The notes under the pieces: generated by a model
The model's input: the letters and a program-made list of their open reading frames with translations, nothing else
Told to the model about the DNA's origin: nothing
Databases searched by the model: none
Position numbers and translations under genes: made by a program
In this document: positions 1 to 11,100 of the stretch, piece by piece
Layout of the letters: each line of letters starts with the position of its first letter
How positions within the stretch are numbered: the stretch's first letter is position 1
Source of the DNA: Leguminivora glycinivorella
Taxonomy: Eukaryota; Arthropoda; Insecta; Lepidoptera; Tortricidae
Length of the DNA stretch: 64,000 nt
Reading direction: 5' to 3'
NCBI RefSeq assembly: GCF_023078275.1
Contig: NC_062990.1
Coordinates: forward strand, 8,571,549 to 8,635,548

Positions 1-74
1 TATTTTTTTGCATAAAAGTAATAAATAATTTGGAATTCTATTCATTTACGAATAAAAAGTCATCTTAAGTTACA

Positions 75-122
75 ATGAAAATAGACAAACATTTGTGTTT
101 CATAGTTGCTTTGTTTTTAATT
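75..122 (+). CDS. candidate first coding exon of the pro-resilin-like gene
   Basis: An ATG at 75 in good context (acaATGaaa) opens 16 codons ending in a canonical donor, ATT|GTAAGT. The peptide MKIDKHLCFIVALFLI is signal-like. The exon ends in phase 0, which is what the next exon at 1100 needs. The joined hydrophobic stretch would be about 22 residues, long for a signal peptide. The true first exon could instead be a 2-3 codon exon that I cannot see, or lie upstream of the window. There are only 74 bp before it, so no promoter can be judged. Confidence 0.35.
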
Positions 123-205
123 GTAAGTTCCTAATCATTATGCAGTAAACTATTACTCTATGAGTAAACTTATATTATTGTACCTACGTAAAATATTAAT
201 TTTAT

Positions 206-850
206 TTTGAACCCGTTGACCACGAATGCTGTAAAGTGTTCGAAATGTCGGGATGATTAGTAAATTCATTTTTCTACTCGTTGTCTGTAATCTGTCAATT
301 AGGACACCACAGACTAAACTATAAGTGCTAACTTTTCAGTGTTGGATACTCTATGGCAGTTCCGACTCCGACTCAACTATAATATCTCATTATAGTTGAC
401 TTTAGTTAACTGTAATAATTTCAAAAATAGAACTTTATACAATTTCTATACTAATTTGCGATACCTGGCCAATTTTTTTGCATCTGAAACACATTTTTTT
501 TTATCTGTCGCGTTATCGGCCAATCAGAGACGACTATTACAAACAATTGGTTGCTAGGTAATTCGATGTTAATACAACGGTGAACGACGCTATTAACATT
601 AATTTTAACTTGAATGATGATATTTCCGTTCATTGATGATGAAGATGATGACTCGTAGAAAAAGTATTGTATACAATAGTGATATAATTAAGCTTTTCAC
701 TCTCGTACCGTACTATTAGGCCACTCAGCAAGCTTCGTGGCCTAAACATGGTACTCGACTGAAAAGCTGTGTATTATATCACGATTGTATAAAATACTAT
801 CCTACTTATACGCGATATAATCCGTTTCCTTAGTTTTATTTTATGAATTT
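206..850 (+). repeat. interspersed repeat copy with a fold-back inserted in it
   Basis: Positions 206-255 and about 806-850 match the two parts of the repeat seen intact at 8428-8510 and 62641-62745 (gaacgctgtaaagtgttcg, then acgcgatttaatccgtttcc). The roughly 550 bp between them hold other DNA, including the fold-back at 663-798, so this copy seems split by insertion. Confidence 0.45.
663..798. mobile_element. fold-back (MITE-like) element
   Basis: Imperfect inverted arms of about 42 bp, agtattgtatacaatagtga at the left against agtattttatacaatcgtga read on the other strand at the right, around a short centre rich in ggcctaaac and ggccactcag. No open frame. Confidence 0.55.
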
Positions 851-1099
851 CAAAGTTTTATTATTCTTAAAAGTTGCTGAACAAAATTATATTGTTGATG
901 ATGTTTGAGGAGCCCACTCCCACTGCTGAATGTTTTGTTCCGTTTTGTTCATTCCAATTAATTTTGCAATAAGGAGATTTTTATTTGAATTAATATTAAA
1001 AATTCAATTGGAAAGAATCTTATTGCATTTCATGCATACCTTATACCTACGGATCTTTTTGCAACGGAAAGCCACATTTCAATTTTGTTTTTATTTCAG

Positions 1100-4000
1100 A
1101 CCATCATTGCAACTGCTGTTCTCTTGGCCATCACATTGGCCGAACCTCCCCCGTCTAACAGGTAACCCTTCATCTTTATCAAAAAATGTTTTTAAAGTTT
1201 TCCGAGTGTTTATGGGCGACAGAGATCGCTTACCATCAGGCGACTTGTCTGTACGTTTGCCTCCTACCTTATTAAAAATATTTTAAATAAATTACTTATA
1301 TGAAACACCAAGGCGCGTATACAAGTGGTTTCATTTTATGTCGCACTACTACGGTTACAATCCGCCTATCCGCTAAGCATGAACAATAGGTCACTTGACA
1401 ACGCCAATTAATTTTAACTTTGGCTAGACAGGCAAAAAGTCAATAGGCTACTTGCCTCCTAGTCAAATCAGCTTCCTTTTAAGAACTGTCAAAACGAATT
1501 TCAACGTCTTGCTAATATGAAATTAATATGAAATCGAATTGAGTGACGTCACGGTCAACTCAGTTACTTTATATAATTCTACCTGACTTATTAAATAGAA
1601 ATTGAATTTTATTTATCTGATGCTTTATTTCGTGCATGGTATAAAATATTTTATTTTAAATACAGTCAAGTTCCCTATTTATATTCTACTAATATGGGAT
1701 TTTTATGTCCCCAGAGTTTAAAATCTTGCCATATTATTTCAGCTACCTCCCTCCCCCCGCTGCCGGCCGCAGTGGTGGGTACCCCAGCGGTGGCCCTCAG
1801 GGTTCCGGTGTAATAGCGGCCAGGAGTGGCCTGGAGCACGGGGATCATGGGTTCCAGGGTCATGGAAGCCATGGGCATGCGGCGCAGGGCAATGGATTTG
1901 CTAGGTAAGACTTACTCCCGCTGAAGGCAGTAGCTACCCCAGCGGTGGCCCTCAGGGTCCCGGCGTCATAGCGGCCAGGAGTGGCCTGGAGCACGGGGAT
2001 CATGGGTTCCAGGGTCATGGAGCCATGGGCTTGCGGCGAAGGGCAATGGGTTTGCTAGTTAAGACTTCCTGTCATTGAAGGCAGTAGCTACCAAAGGGTC
2101 TCGGCGTCATAGTAGCCAGGAGTGGCCTGGAGCACGGGGATCATGGGTTCCAGGGTCATGGAGCCATGGGCTTGCGGCGAAGGGCAATGGATTTGCTAGT
2201 TATATAAGACTTCCTGTCACTGAAGGCAGTAGCTACCAAAGGGTCTCGGCGTCATAGCAGCCAGGAATGGCTTGGAGCATGGGGATCATGGGTTCCTGGG
2301 TCATGGAGCCATGGGCTTGCGGCGCAGGGCAATGGATTTGCTAGGTAGGACTTCCTGCCGCTGAAGACGGTGGTGGCTGGCAGGACCCAGCGGTGGCCCT
2401 CAGGATCCCGGCGACATAGCAACCAGGAGTGGCCTGGACTGTAGGGCTTCCTATTTATCTCAATATTATATTCTGCCTTCTGGTATACCCACCAGCAATT
2501 TTTGCTATCTACAGCTCATGAGAGCCTGGACACTCCTTTGGCATTTGTTTATCTTAATGTGTCATTATTTTAATGTAACATGCTTATCCTATGGGTTTTT
2601 CTTGGAGGTTAGGTTGATTTGTAAGATTATTTAAAAATATATATTTATTTTCTCAGGAGTGGACTTGGCGGTCATGGCAGTCTCAATGGTCTCGGTCAGT
2701 CGGCTTTTGGAAGGAACGGGCTTGAGGACAGCGGGGTAAGTGCGACTTTGAATTTAGGGGTGAATTCCTTAAGAACTAAGTATATACCTAGGTGTAGGTA
2801 AAAATTGTATCAATACAAAAAGTCATTTAAAATCAGTCTCTGGGTAACAGGATCATTTTCATATTGTGTTAAAAAATATCTGACAATCGGTTTTGTATTG
2901 TTCGGGTTGGTTAACATGTTACCCACCTTAACTCAAGAATGAAGACACCGCCCATTTACATTACATTTTCAACACAGACTTTTGCACAGTTCACGCATCA
3001 CTTATTCTTATCTGGTTGAAGTCATTCACTCATTTAAAACGAATCATTTTCATATCATTCAATGAGAGTCATGCTTCAACTAATATACAGATGTAGTGCA
3101 AAAAGAGTTGCTTTCGTATTGTTATGGAAACGTACGAACGTGTCTTGCTATTTCAGTCAGTCTCAGTACAAGATGTACTGACGTTGACTGAACTAACATG
3201 ACAAATACGAACGTTTCCGAAGGAAACCCTTTTCGCATTTCATCTGTATATTATATAGGCCCCTCATAGACAAACGTGCCTTTCCATTGGAGCGAAAATG
3301 CACGCAGACAGCAGATAGACGGGTGTCAACTAAGCATTCTTCTCTTTGGCGCTGCATTATAGCTCTATTCTCTGCTTATCTCCGATTTAGTGAAAAGGCA
3401 GACATAAAATAAGTATCTCATAAAACTAATCAGCTATGTGGGGCCTAACAGAATAAGTATAAGTACTGAATTACTGCTCAAAACCTAAAACCAAAGACTA
3501 GTGACCACGTCCCACCAAAAAACACACGGGACTTGCAACTTTTTGATAATCTGGTATTGCAGAGCAAATAACACAGATTGTTGCTAATCTGTGGTCATGA
3601 GTACTTATGCTTGGTTCTGCAGGAGCCAGCGAACTACAACTTCGGGTATATGGTGAGCGATTTCGAGGAGGGCACGGATTTCGGACACCATGAGGAAAGG
3701 CAGGACGAGCGGGCCGAGGGGGAGTACCATGTTGTGCTGCCTGATGGCAGGAAGCAGGTAAAGGGTTGACATTTCTTCATGAACACCACAATTCCCATGC
3801 ACACTAAATTCATGCCAACTTATCATAAACAGGGCATCTCCACGCTCGGCCTACGTGCCAGTTTGTGGAACATCCCTTAGATTTGTGCGAAAGACAGACA
3901 ATAATGCCGACCACTGGTTTATTGTTTGGTGTTCTCTATTTACCGCTGTTTGTCAAGCGTGAGGAAGCACCTTCAGATACAATATTCTTGATCCTTGTTC

Positions 4001-4508
4001 TCATAAAACTTGAGCTTCTTTCCTGGTATTATTTGAATCTGATAAGCCAAGACAAGTGGCTTCTAAAATAATGTGAAAAGTTTGAGAATACCTTTACCTA
4101 CCTGCATATCTGTCCATTTATTCTATTCGTCATTCAAGTCGCATCATACACATTTCTCTTCGTCTCTTGGGATTGGGATGGGATTAACAAATTAATATCT
4201 ACTTGGACCAGTTTAGTATTTATTTAAAAGTAAAAAGTTTTTTTCAGCAGCAACACTTGTATTATTCTTTTAAATTTTGAAGACGTCAATTTGAATTATT
4301 CTCTTAAATTTTGAAGACGTCAACCTAATCCCTTTTTCAGACCGTAAGCTACGAAGCCGACGAGCGTGGCTTCAAACCCCACATCTCCTACGAAGACACT
4401 GACGTGTCTGGTCGCGCCGGCGGCTACGACTCAAATGCCAACAACGCGCGCAGCTTCGGTAATGGCGGACACGGTAACCATGGCAACGCCCGCTCTAATG
4501 GCTACTGA
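1100..4508 (+). CDS. pro-resilin-like cuticular protein (RR-2 chitin-binding type), exons 2-6
   Basis: A structural protein of the cuticle that binds chitin in the extracellular matrix. Exons are 1100-1161, 1743-1904, 2657-2735, 3623-3757 and 4341-4508 (TGA). All junctions are GT-AG, the phases agree, and the sum is 202 codons including the stop. The first exon shown carries a signal-peptide core and a cleavage region ending ITLAEPPP. It is followed by SNSYLPPP across the splice, the same start to the mature protein as insect resilins. Next comes a Gly/His/Ser-rich spacer of about 80 residues. The last two exons form a Rebers-Riddiford domain: NYNFGYMVSDFEEG, then FGHHEERQDE, then GEYHVVLPDGRKQ, an intron, and TVSYEADERGFKPHISYED. 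This is the RR-2/resilin form. A Gly/Asn/His-rich tail ends NGY. The spacer is much shorter than in fly resilin, so it may be a pro-resilin-like RR-2 protein rather than an elastic resilin. I see no canonical AATAAA within 170 bp of the stop. Confidence 0.85.
1190..1315 (+). repeat. short interspersed-repeat tail in pro-resilin intron
   Basis: The stretch gcgacagagatcgcttacca followed by tcaggcgac and gtttgcctcct, then an A/T-rich end, recurs near 54796-54875 and in weaker form at 58335-58415 and 61545-61640. It looks like the 3' end of a dispersed element. Confidence 0.4.
1923..2445 (+). repeat. tandem decayed copies of pro-resilin exon 3 inside the following intron
   Basis: Three and a half copies of the Gly/His exon at 1743-1904 follow it head to tail at about 1923-2066, 2080-2208, 2228-2352 and 2364-2445, with a period near 145-155 bp. 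All full copies lack one base where the exon reads catggaagcc, so each is frameshifted. Copies 2 and 3 have lost the donor GT (gctagtta), and none has the pyrimidine tract and AG of the true acceptor. They are read here as pseudo-exons within the intron. Confidence 0.8.
3086..3247. mobile_element. MITE-like fold-back, family also at 53968-54143
   Basis: Inverted ends acagatgtagtgcaaaaag and, on the other strand, acagatgaaatgcgaaaag, with a second inner inverted pair around tacgaacgtgtc/catgacaaatacgaacg. A close relative lies 51 kb away. This copy sits in an intron of the pro-resilin-like gene. Confidence 0.65.
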
Positions 4509-4798
4509 CTCACTTCACACCTTATTTTAATAATCATAAGTCTTTGCTTTGTATAATGGCGTAGAATTTAAGTGCAAATCTGAAAATGCTAAAAATATTA
4601 TTCTGATTTATTGTATTGTTGGCACGAGCTAGTTTTTTTATTAATAGGTAAATATATTTTTATTTTTTCATCGAAATAACTTGGTTTAATTCTTTCCTTC
4701 TGAGGGCCACAGACCACCTTCTCGTTGTCGATATCTGTTCAGCTTCCGCCCCACGTTGCAGAATGTACTATTATTTCGATTACCTACCGCTAAAAACA

Positions 4799-5230
4799 AT
4801 AGTTATTTGTTATACAAGGGGGCAAAGTTGTATTTTAACGCCGAGTGTGGAATTGAAAAACGAGCAAGTGAAAGGATTCTATAGTTGAACCACGAGCGAA
4901 GCGAGTGGTTCGAGAATAGAATCCTGAACTTGCGAGTTTTTTTAACACACGAGAAGTAAAATACATTTGCACCCGAGTGTAACACAAAACTTTTTCCCTC
5001 ACTATAGCGAGAAAACTACAACGCAAAAAATGCGTTTATCACTGCTTCCAGTAGTTCCACAGGTGGTAAATCATCTTTATTACTAGATTCACCTACTTTT
5101 ATCAATTTTAAAGCAGTTAATTTGACTTTATTCAAGGTTAAATTACTTTACCCACTAGTGGATAAAATGCGTTTTTACCCGCTGGTATTAAAGGACAAAA
5201 CACGTGTTTCCGGGCTAGTGAGGGGAAAAA
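4799..5230 (+). repeat. about 430-bp interspersed repeat, copy A
   Basis: Begins atagttatttgttatacaag and ends ctagtgaggggaaaaa. Nearly identical to 47500-47931. A diverged copy lies at 42574-42923 and a fragment at 63167-63236. There are no clear terminal inverted repeats, but an internal ccctcactatagcgag mirrors the right end, and the centre holds the near-palindrome gaaccacgagcgaagcgagt. No coding potential. Class unknown. Confidence 0.75.
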
Positions 5231-5429
5231 TAATTTGATTAATGTTTCTTTGGTTTCAGCGGTATTACATATAAAATATAAAGTACATAATTTTTAAGAA
5301 AAAAAACCGTCGCCTTTCGGGTTCTGGTGAAAGCTACTTGCGAATGTTGGATTATGTAGAAATGTGTAAGTATTTTTTAAAACTGCTTTTAATGCTTTAA
5401 TTATTAGATGGAAACACAAATGGATAAAC

Positions 5430-6290
5430 GTATAACGTTAAGGTTTGAGGAGTTTCCTCAATTCCTCATGAATCCGATTATATTATAAGAAATCGAAGCT
5501 ATAGACAAACTTTGACTTGAAAACTCAATATGCTTAACAAACATAACTAAATAAATATCACTGTTCTGAACTTAAATGCATGCTTTTCTTACAAAAATAC
5601 CAAAGTCACTATGAGTGTGCCGTTCAGATTTGAGGAGTTCGGTTCTGACTATCATCAGCAGTTCCACTGCACCAAATGTCACTGTTCTGGACGTAAGTGC
5701 ATGCTGTTCTTATAAAAGTACCAAAGTCACTATAAGCGTGCCGTTCAGATTTGAGGAGTTTGGTTCTGGCAATCATCAGCAGTTCCACTGCACCAAATGT
5801 CACTGTTCTGGACGAAAGTGCATGCTGTTCTTATAAAAATACCAAAGTCACTATAAGCGTGCCGTTCAGATTTGAGGAGTTCGGTTCTGACCATAATCAG
5901 CAATTCCACTGCACCAAATGTCACTGTTCTGGACGAAAGTGCATGCTGTTCTTATAAAAATACCAAAGTCACTATAAGCGTGCCGTTCAGATTTGAAGAG
6001 TTCCATTCTGGCCATCATCAGCAGTTCCACTGCACCAAATGTCACTGTTCCGTACCTAAATGCATGCTGTTCCTTTAAAAACACAAAAATCACCATATGT
6101 ATGCCTTTCAGATTCGAGGAGTTCCCTCGATTTCTCCAGGATCCCATCATCAGAACTGGGTTCTGAGAAAAATGGGACCAATCTGTATGCATATACATTC
6201 AATCAAAAAAAAATTTTCAAAATCGGTCCAGTAACGACGGAGATATCGAGGAACAAACATAAAAAAAAACATACAGACGACTTGATAACC
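5430..6290 (+). repeat. dispersed repeat carrying a 121-bp tandem array
   Basis: About 4.5 head-to-tail units of 121 bp run from about 5562 to 6110, marked by atgctgttcttataaaa at 5701, 5822, 5943 and 6064. Flanks on both sides repeat the gaggagtt(t/c)cctc core, and the right flank continues with aaatcggtccagtaacgacg. The unit length is not a multiple of 3, so the short open frames inside it are by-products of the repeat. Confidence 0.75.
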
Positions 6291-6689
6291 GTCCTTCTTG
6301 AGAGATATGAGGCGACGGTTAAAAATGGTAGCTTTAATGTTTACACTTTAAAGCGATGGTTTTTAAACTAATAATGATAATAAGAGCGAATTGATCTCAA
6401 ACAAATCGCGTTTGTGCGTAAAATGATCAAATATTGACACACAACCGTCTGCTCGCCCGTCATCGCTATGTTTGTTTAGAGCTTTGAGAATTTTTTTGAA
6501 AAATGGGTCAGAGTCAGAACAGAACATTATATCACGGACTAAGTATAAAATTAAGCCTGTGCCAGACGGCAGACAACCACCGTGTCTGTAAGATGACCTT
6601 GGTAGAAAAACAGTGGTTAGCAAGCGGTTGGTAACTTGGTACTATAAACTTTTAGTTGTAAGTCCAAAGGAATGAACGGGAGAGGGGAA

Positions 6690-6865
6690 CCGAGAAAATG
6701 TGGACGCACTGCGTTAGAGATGATGAAAGGAAATCAAGTGAATGATAAGATGACATTGACAGGTGATAGAGAGTTATGGAAGAGGAAGACTTGCTGCGCC
6801 GATTCCAAATGACTGGGTGACTGGGAAGGGCAAGCGAATGATGATGATGAGTTGAAACGTTGAAA
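6690..6865 (+). repeat. LINE 3' end fragment
   Basis: Decayed end of a non-LTR retrotransposon ORF2. Pieces such as PRKMWT and ELWKRKTCCAD are readable between stops, followed by a gatgatgatga end. The same terminal region is seen at 48165-48315 and, on the other strand, at 61965-62055. Confidence 0.5.
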
Positions 6866-6979
6866 GTCCACATTTCAAAAATACTTTGTGTATTTTAGCC
6901 TAGTATCTATTGCCCAATCATCAAGAGATCAAGTGAGTACACAAACACATACACATTATTTTTAATATTTTTATGTTTA

Positions 6980-7235
6980 AATAATACATACATACATACA
7001 ATCACGCCTGTATCCCATAAAAGGGGTAGGCAGAGCACATGAAACTACTCAAGTTTCTGTGCCACTCTTGGCAAATAAGGAGTTGAAAGAAAACGAAACT
7101 GTGACATTGCAGTGACAGGTTGCCAGCCTCTCGCCTACGCCACAATTTAACCCATATCCCATAGTCGACTTCTACGACACCCACGGGAAGAAAAGGGGTG
7201 GTGAAATTCTTAGCCCGTCACCAGACGGGACGTTT
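6980..7235 (+). repeat. interspersed repeat starting with a (catacata) tract
   Basis: Starts with catacatacata then aatcacgcctgtatcccata, and continues through gcagtgacaggttgccagcc to cacgggaagaaaaggggtgg. A truncated copy of its start lies at 42460-42540. Typical dispersed lepidopteran repeat with no coding frame. Confidence 0.6.
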
Positions 7236-7239
7236 AAAT

Positions 7240-8040
7240 AATATTATTTTTAATTGGGTATATTTATTAAATTTTGTTGTTTATTTCCTTCTCATTGAAC
7301 ACAAAGCTGTTATTGATGCTGTTCACGTATTCTTTACATGGGGTATTCCTATACATATACATTTTGGTATCTCTAATTATTAATAATAGGTACATGTTAC
7401 TGGCAATAACATCGCACAAAAGAAGGCCACAAAAATATCTGCAACGATTTTATTTCTAGAGCCATAAAGACTGTGTTAGATGCAGCCTTAAATTATTTTT
7501 GTGTTTTTTGCCGGTGCCTGTACCTACATATAACATATTACTTATATCTAAGAATATAAGCCCTTCGGATATATACGAAATACAAGAAATAGAAGCATAA
7601 AAAAATCAATTAAATCAATAAGACCAAGAGCTTTTATGAGAAAATGATTACGCATTGACCTTGTTTGGTATCATCAAACTACGTAAAATATCCCAAAATA
7701 AACAAACACCCACGCTACACATCCATCCATACGAAACGAGGTTCAAAATTAAATTGTCAATATTTCCTAGTAAGTAAAACGGCTAAGCAGAGAAAGCTTT
7801 ATCATTGTAGAGGTTAATATGGACTTACGGATCAAGATGTATTGGTCGTTCTATTTGTATCTCATCGCCAAAATAGATAGACCAAAAAATCTTGATCGAT
7901 TGTTTTAAATGAAGGATCACGTTATAATAGTCGATTTTGAACGATTTTTCGCATTATAATTGCACAATTAGATCAAACACTAATTAAATATTTTCAAATA
8001 TTTGTTGAGTATAGCCTTGTGTTTTTTTTTGGAATATATG
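7240..8040. other. intergenic, no feature seen
   Basis: AT-rich DNA between the pro-resilin-like gene and the next promoter. No exon, repeat pair or promoter that I can support. Confidence 0.4.
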
Positions 8041-8042
8041 GG

Positions 8043-8078
8043 TATAAAACGATGAGGTTTCGGTGGACAGACATCATT
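8043..8078 (+). promoter_or_regulatory. TATA box and initiator of the EYGPP-protein gene
   Basis: TATAAAA at 8043-8049, with a TCATT initiator-like site at 8074-8078, about 33 bp downstream. The ATG follows at 8114, giving a leader of roughly 38 nt. Confidence 0.7.
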
Positions 8079-8113
8079 CGGTGTTCCTTGATCTCAAGCA
8101 AACCAATAGCAAT

Positions 8114-11100
8114 ATGAAGGTGCGTGAATAATTATTAACATGTTTGTGATACCTTTTAAAGTGGAAAATTATTTTATGGTTCAGGAAATTACACAGTTTG
8201 TAAAGTTTTATAAAGTTTAATACACAGCATTTTACAATTTTAGCAAGCAATGAATATCAACGAAATAAAACTATGAAAAAAAAGTAATACAAAAATCACA
8301 CTTTCCTTTCCAATAAGGAAAATCGACTTGATATTCATTATTGTCATCGGTTGCCGCGATAGTTACTCATGAAATAAAACGATGGAAACGGATTAAATCG
8401 CGTATAATGAATTTAAAATTCATCCCGTTGACCACGAACGCTGTAAAGTGTTCGAAACGTCGGGATGAATTTTAAATTAATTATACGCGATTTAATCCGT
8501 TTCCATCGTTTTATTTCATGAGTAACTATCGCGGCAACCGATGACAATAATGAATATCAAGTCGATTTTCCTTATTGGAAAGGAAAGTGTGATTTTTGTA
8601 TTACTTTTCTGCAACGATTTTCATAAAGTGTTTTTTTTTTTGGTGGTAGAAGAATTCAATACTGTACATTGATTAAATTATTGTAACTTGCAATTACAAA
8701 AACTTACATAAACCCAAATACCTAATTTTAATAAGTTGTGCAATAACTTTCAAAATTTAAAAAGAGCACAAATATTAATTATTATCAAAGTAAGACTTTA
8801 CAGTAAGTAGTTACAATATTTGACCACATTTCACTATTCATGTAATTTTATTTTTATTCCATTGCAATTCTAGTTTTTCGCATTTATTGTGGAGAAAAAT
8901 GACTAAATTGTGTTTATTCTAGGTCCTTGCTCTAGTAATCTTCGCGGTGGCGTCCGTTTCCAGCTCAGGGTCTGGGCCCTACCTGCCTAGTGGCTGGAGA
9001 CCCCAGGGTCCTGCCTTCTACTTGCCTTCGGAGGTTCAGGTACTTGTTCTTCCCTTCTAGCCTATTTTGTGTCCCACTGCTGGGCAAAGATCTCATGCTT
9101 GTTATTGAATTTTCAAAAATGTTTGTAGCTTGGTATTTTTACGATGTTTACAAGAAATCATATTTTCTTGTTATGTTGTTATCGGTTCGTTTACTTTAGG
9201 TACTAGGTAGTTTAAAACAGCTTATCTCAACTAATTTCTAAATATTTTTTTAGAAACCATCAGAAAACCCTCTAAAAGACACCATCCTGAATGAATCAGA
9301 AGCATCAGGCTCAGACGCTCTCCGCGAATACGGTCCTCCTAAAGTAGTCGAGGTCTCACAAGACCTGACTCGCCAGGCTCTTCCTGAGACCGAGACCGAA
9401 CAGGCCTTCGTTGTTATTGACGCTAAGTTTGCTGAAGATATCAACGGAGAAGAGAAAGAGGTTAAAGGAGAAGTGAAAGTTGCTGAAGAAATCAATAGCG
9501 AAGATAAAGTTGGTGAGGAGAATGTAGAAGTGAAAGAAGGAGAAGCTAGAGTGGTTGAAGTTGAGGAAGTTACTGATGCTATTGTTGATGCTGTTGAAGG
9601 TGAATATAGTGCTTTCGTAACTTTTTTTATATTGTAGTCAATCGGAATAATAAATATCTATGCTTTATGTGCAGACACAATAATGAATTCTTTTGATAAG
9701 ATTATTATTTATTTTACAACACTTTTAGTTAAGCTGATAATGTAAAGAAAGAAAAAATTTAACATCATTTGAATTTCTGAATATCGAGCCGCTCTTAACT
9801 ATAAAACAAAACATATTTTGAACAATTAGTTTTATTTTAAACTTAATTTTCTTTTAGTAACCACAGCGCAAAAATCCACTGAAGAAGCAGTAACTGAAGT
9901 CAATGAACAATCAACTACCGAAGCTGCCCAGGCACCTCAAGGACGTGCTGTTGACGTTGCCATTGAAATAGAAGCCCAAGAAGCAACGACTGAAAAGGCA
10001 GAAGCAACCACTGAGGTCGCCGAAGTAAAGACAGTTGAAGCAGATAGCAACGTTGAGTCTTCGCAAGTAGAACAAGTCAGTCAAGTTCAGGATGTTCAGG
10101 AGGTCAACCAAGCTGAGGTCAGGACGATTGAGGGTGTGCAGAATGTTGCTGAGGCGCTCACTAATTTGGAGAAGGAGATTAAAGCTCAACAGGTAAGTTT
10201 TATGGATTTTGTTAAATAATTTCCAATGGCAATTAATAATTTGTTGTCGTCCACGGGTATATTGTTGGTGAATTTGGAAGGTAATATATGGGTCATTCTA
10301 CGAGACAGCGTTTTTTGTCTTATTCCTCTGTCCTTTTTTATTTTTGAAATTTGACCAATAAGGACATACTCTTGTGAAAATAGATTTATTTTTAGACATA
10401 ACTATGGTTTTGGCCCATATTTTTGTGAACTCATTCATAAAATAAATTCATTTTAACTTTTTGGTCCAGAGGAATAAGAAATTTAGGCCCAGAGGAATAA
10501 GATAAGTCAGGATAGGTTAACAAAAATGTTAAAAAACCGTATATTTATAAATTATATATTGTACTTTTGTTCACAAAACTATCAAAAAAGTATTCTAGAA
10601 TATTTTTATATTTATTTTTATTAATAACATTCAGACTGTAAATGCACTAGGTGCTAAAAAGGTCTAATTTTTTTTTATTAATATTTTAAAAAAGTTGTAA
10701 GTTTTTTTATTAAGTTACTTTAAAATATAGGAAATCACTTGAAAACTACTCTTCTTTTTGAAAGTCAGTTAAGAAAAACAAGAAAAATTTAGGAAATTCT
10801 TATTCCATTGTCCAAAATCCATAGGAATAAGGGACAAAGGAATAAGAAATTATCGAAAAAAAACCAATGATTCATAATGTGTATGTACAACGCGGCTGTC
10901 GTTGATAATATGAATAGATAGTACGTAAATCAATTAATTAAGCAAAAAAGTACATTTTTAAAAGTTACACAAATCCCAAAAAACCGAACAGAGTAATAAG
11001 AATGATACCTGAACCACGGACAGAGGAATAAGATATTTACCTTCGTAATTCCGGAGCCACGTGCAACAGCCGAAACTTCCACCTCGTACCACGTTCCGAA

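Noticed and set aside
930..1286. 118-codon open frame on the + strand
   Set aside because: It overlaps pro-resilin exon 2 in a different frame, lacks a promoter, and its residues show no domain.
1675..1878. Minus-strand frame over pro-resilin exon 3
   Set aside because: Antisense of a GC-rich Gly/His exon.
5615..6198. Chain of short frames rich in Cys and His (CTKCHCSGRKC), suggestive of a zinc finger or small Cys-rich peptide
   Set aside because: They arise from a 121-bp tandem repeat that shifts frame every unit, with no promoter or signal peptide.
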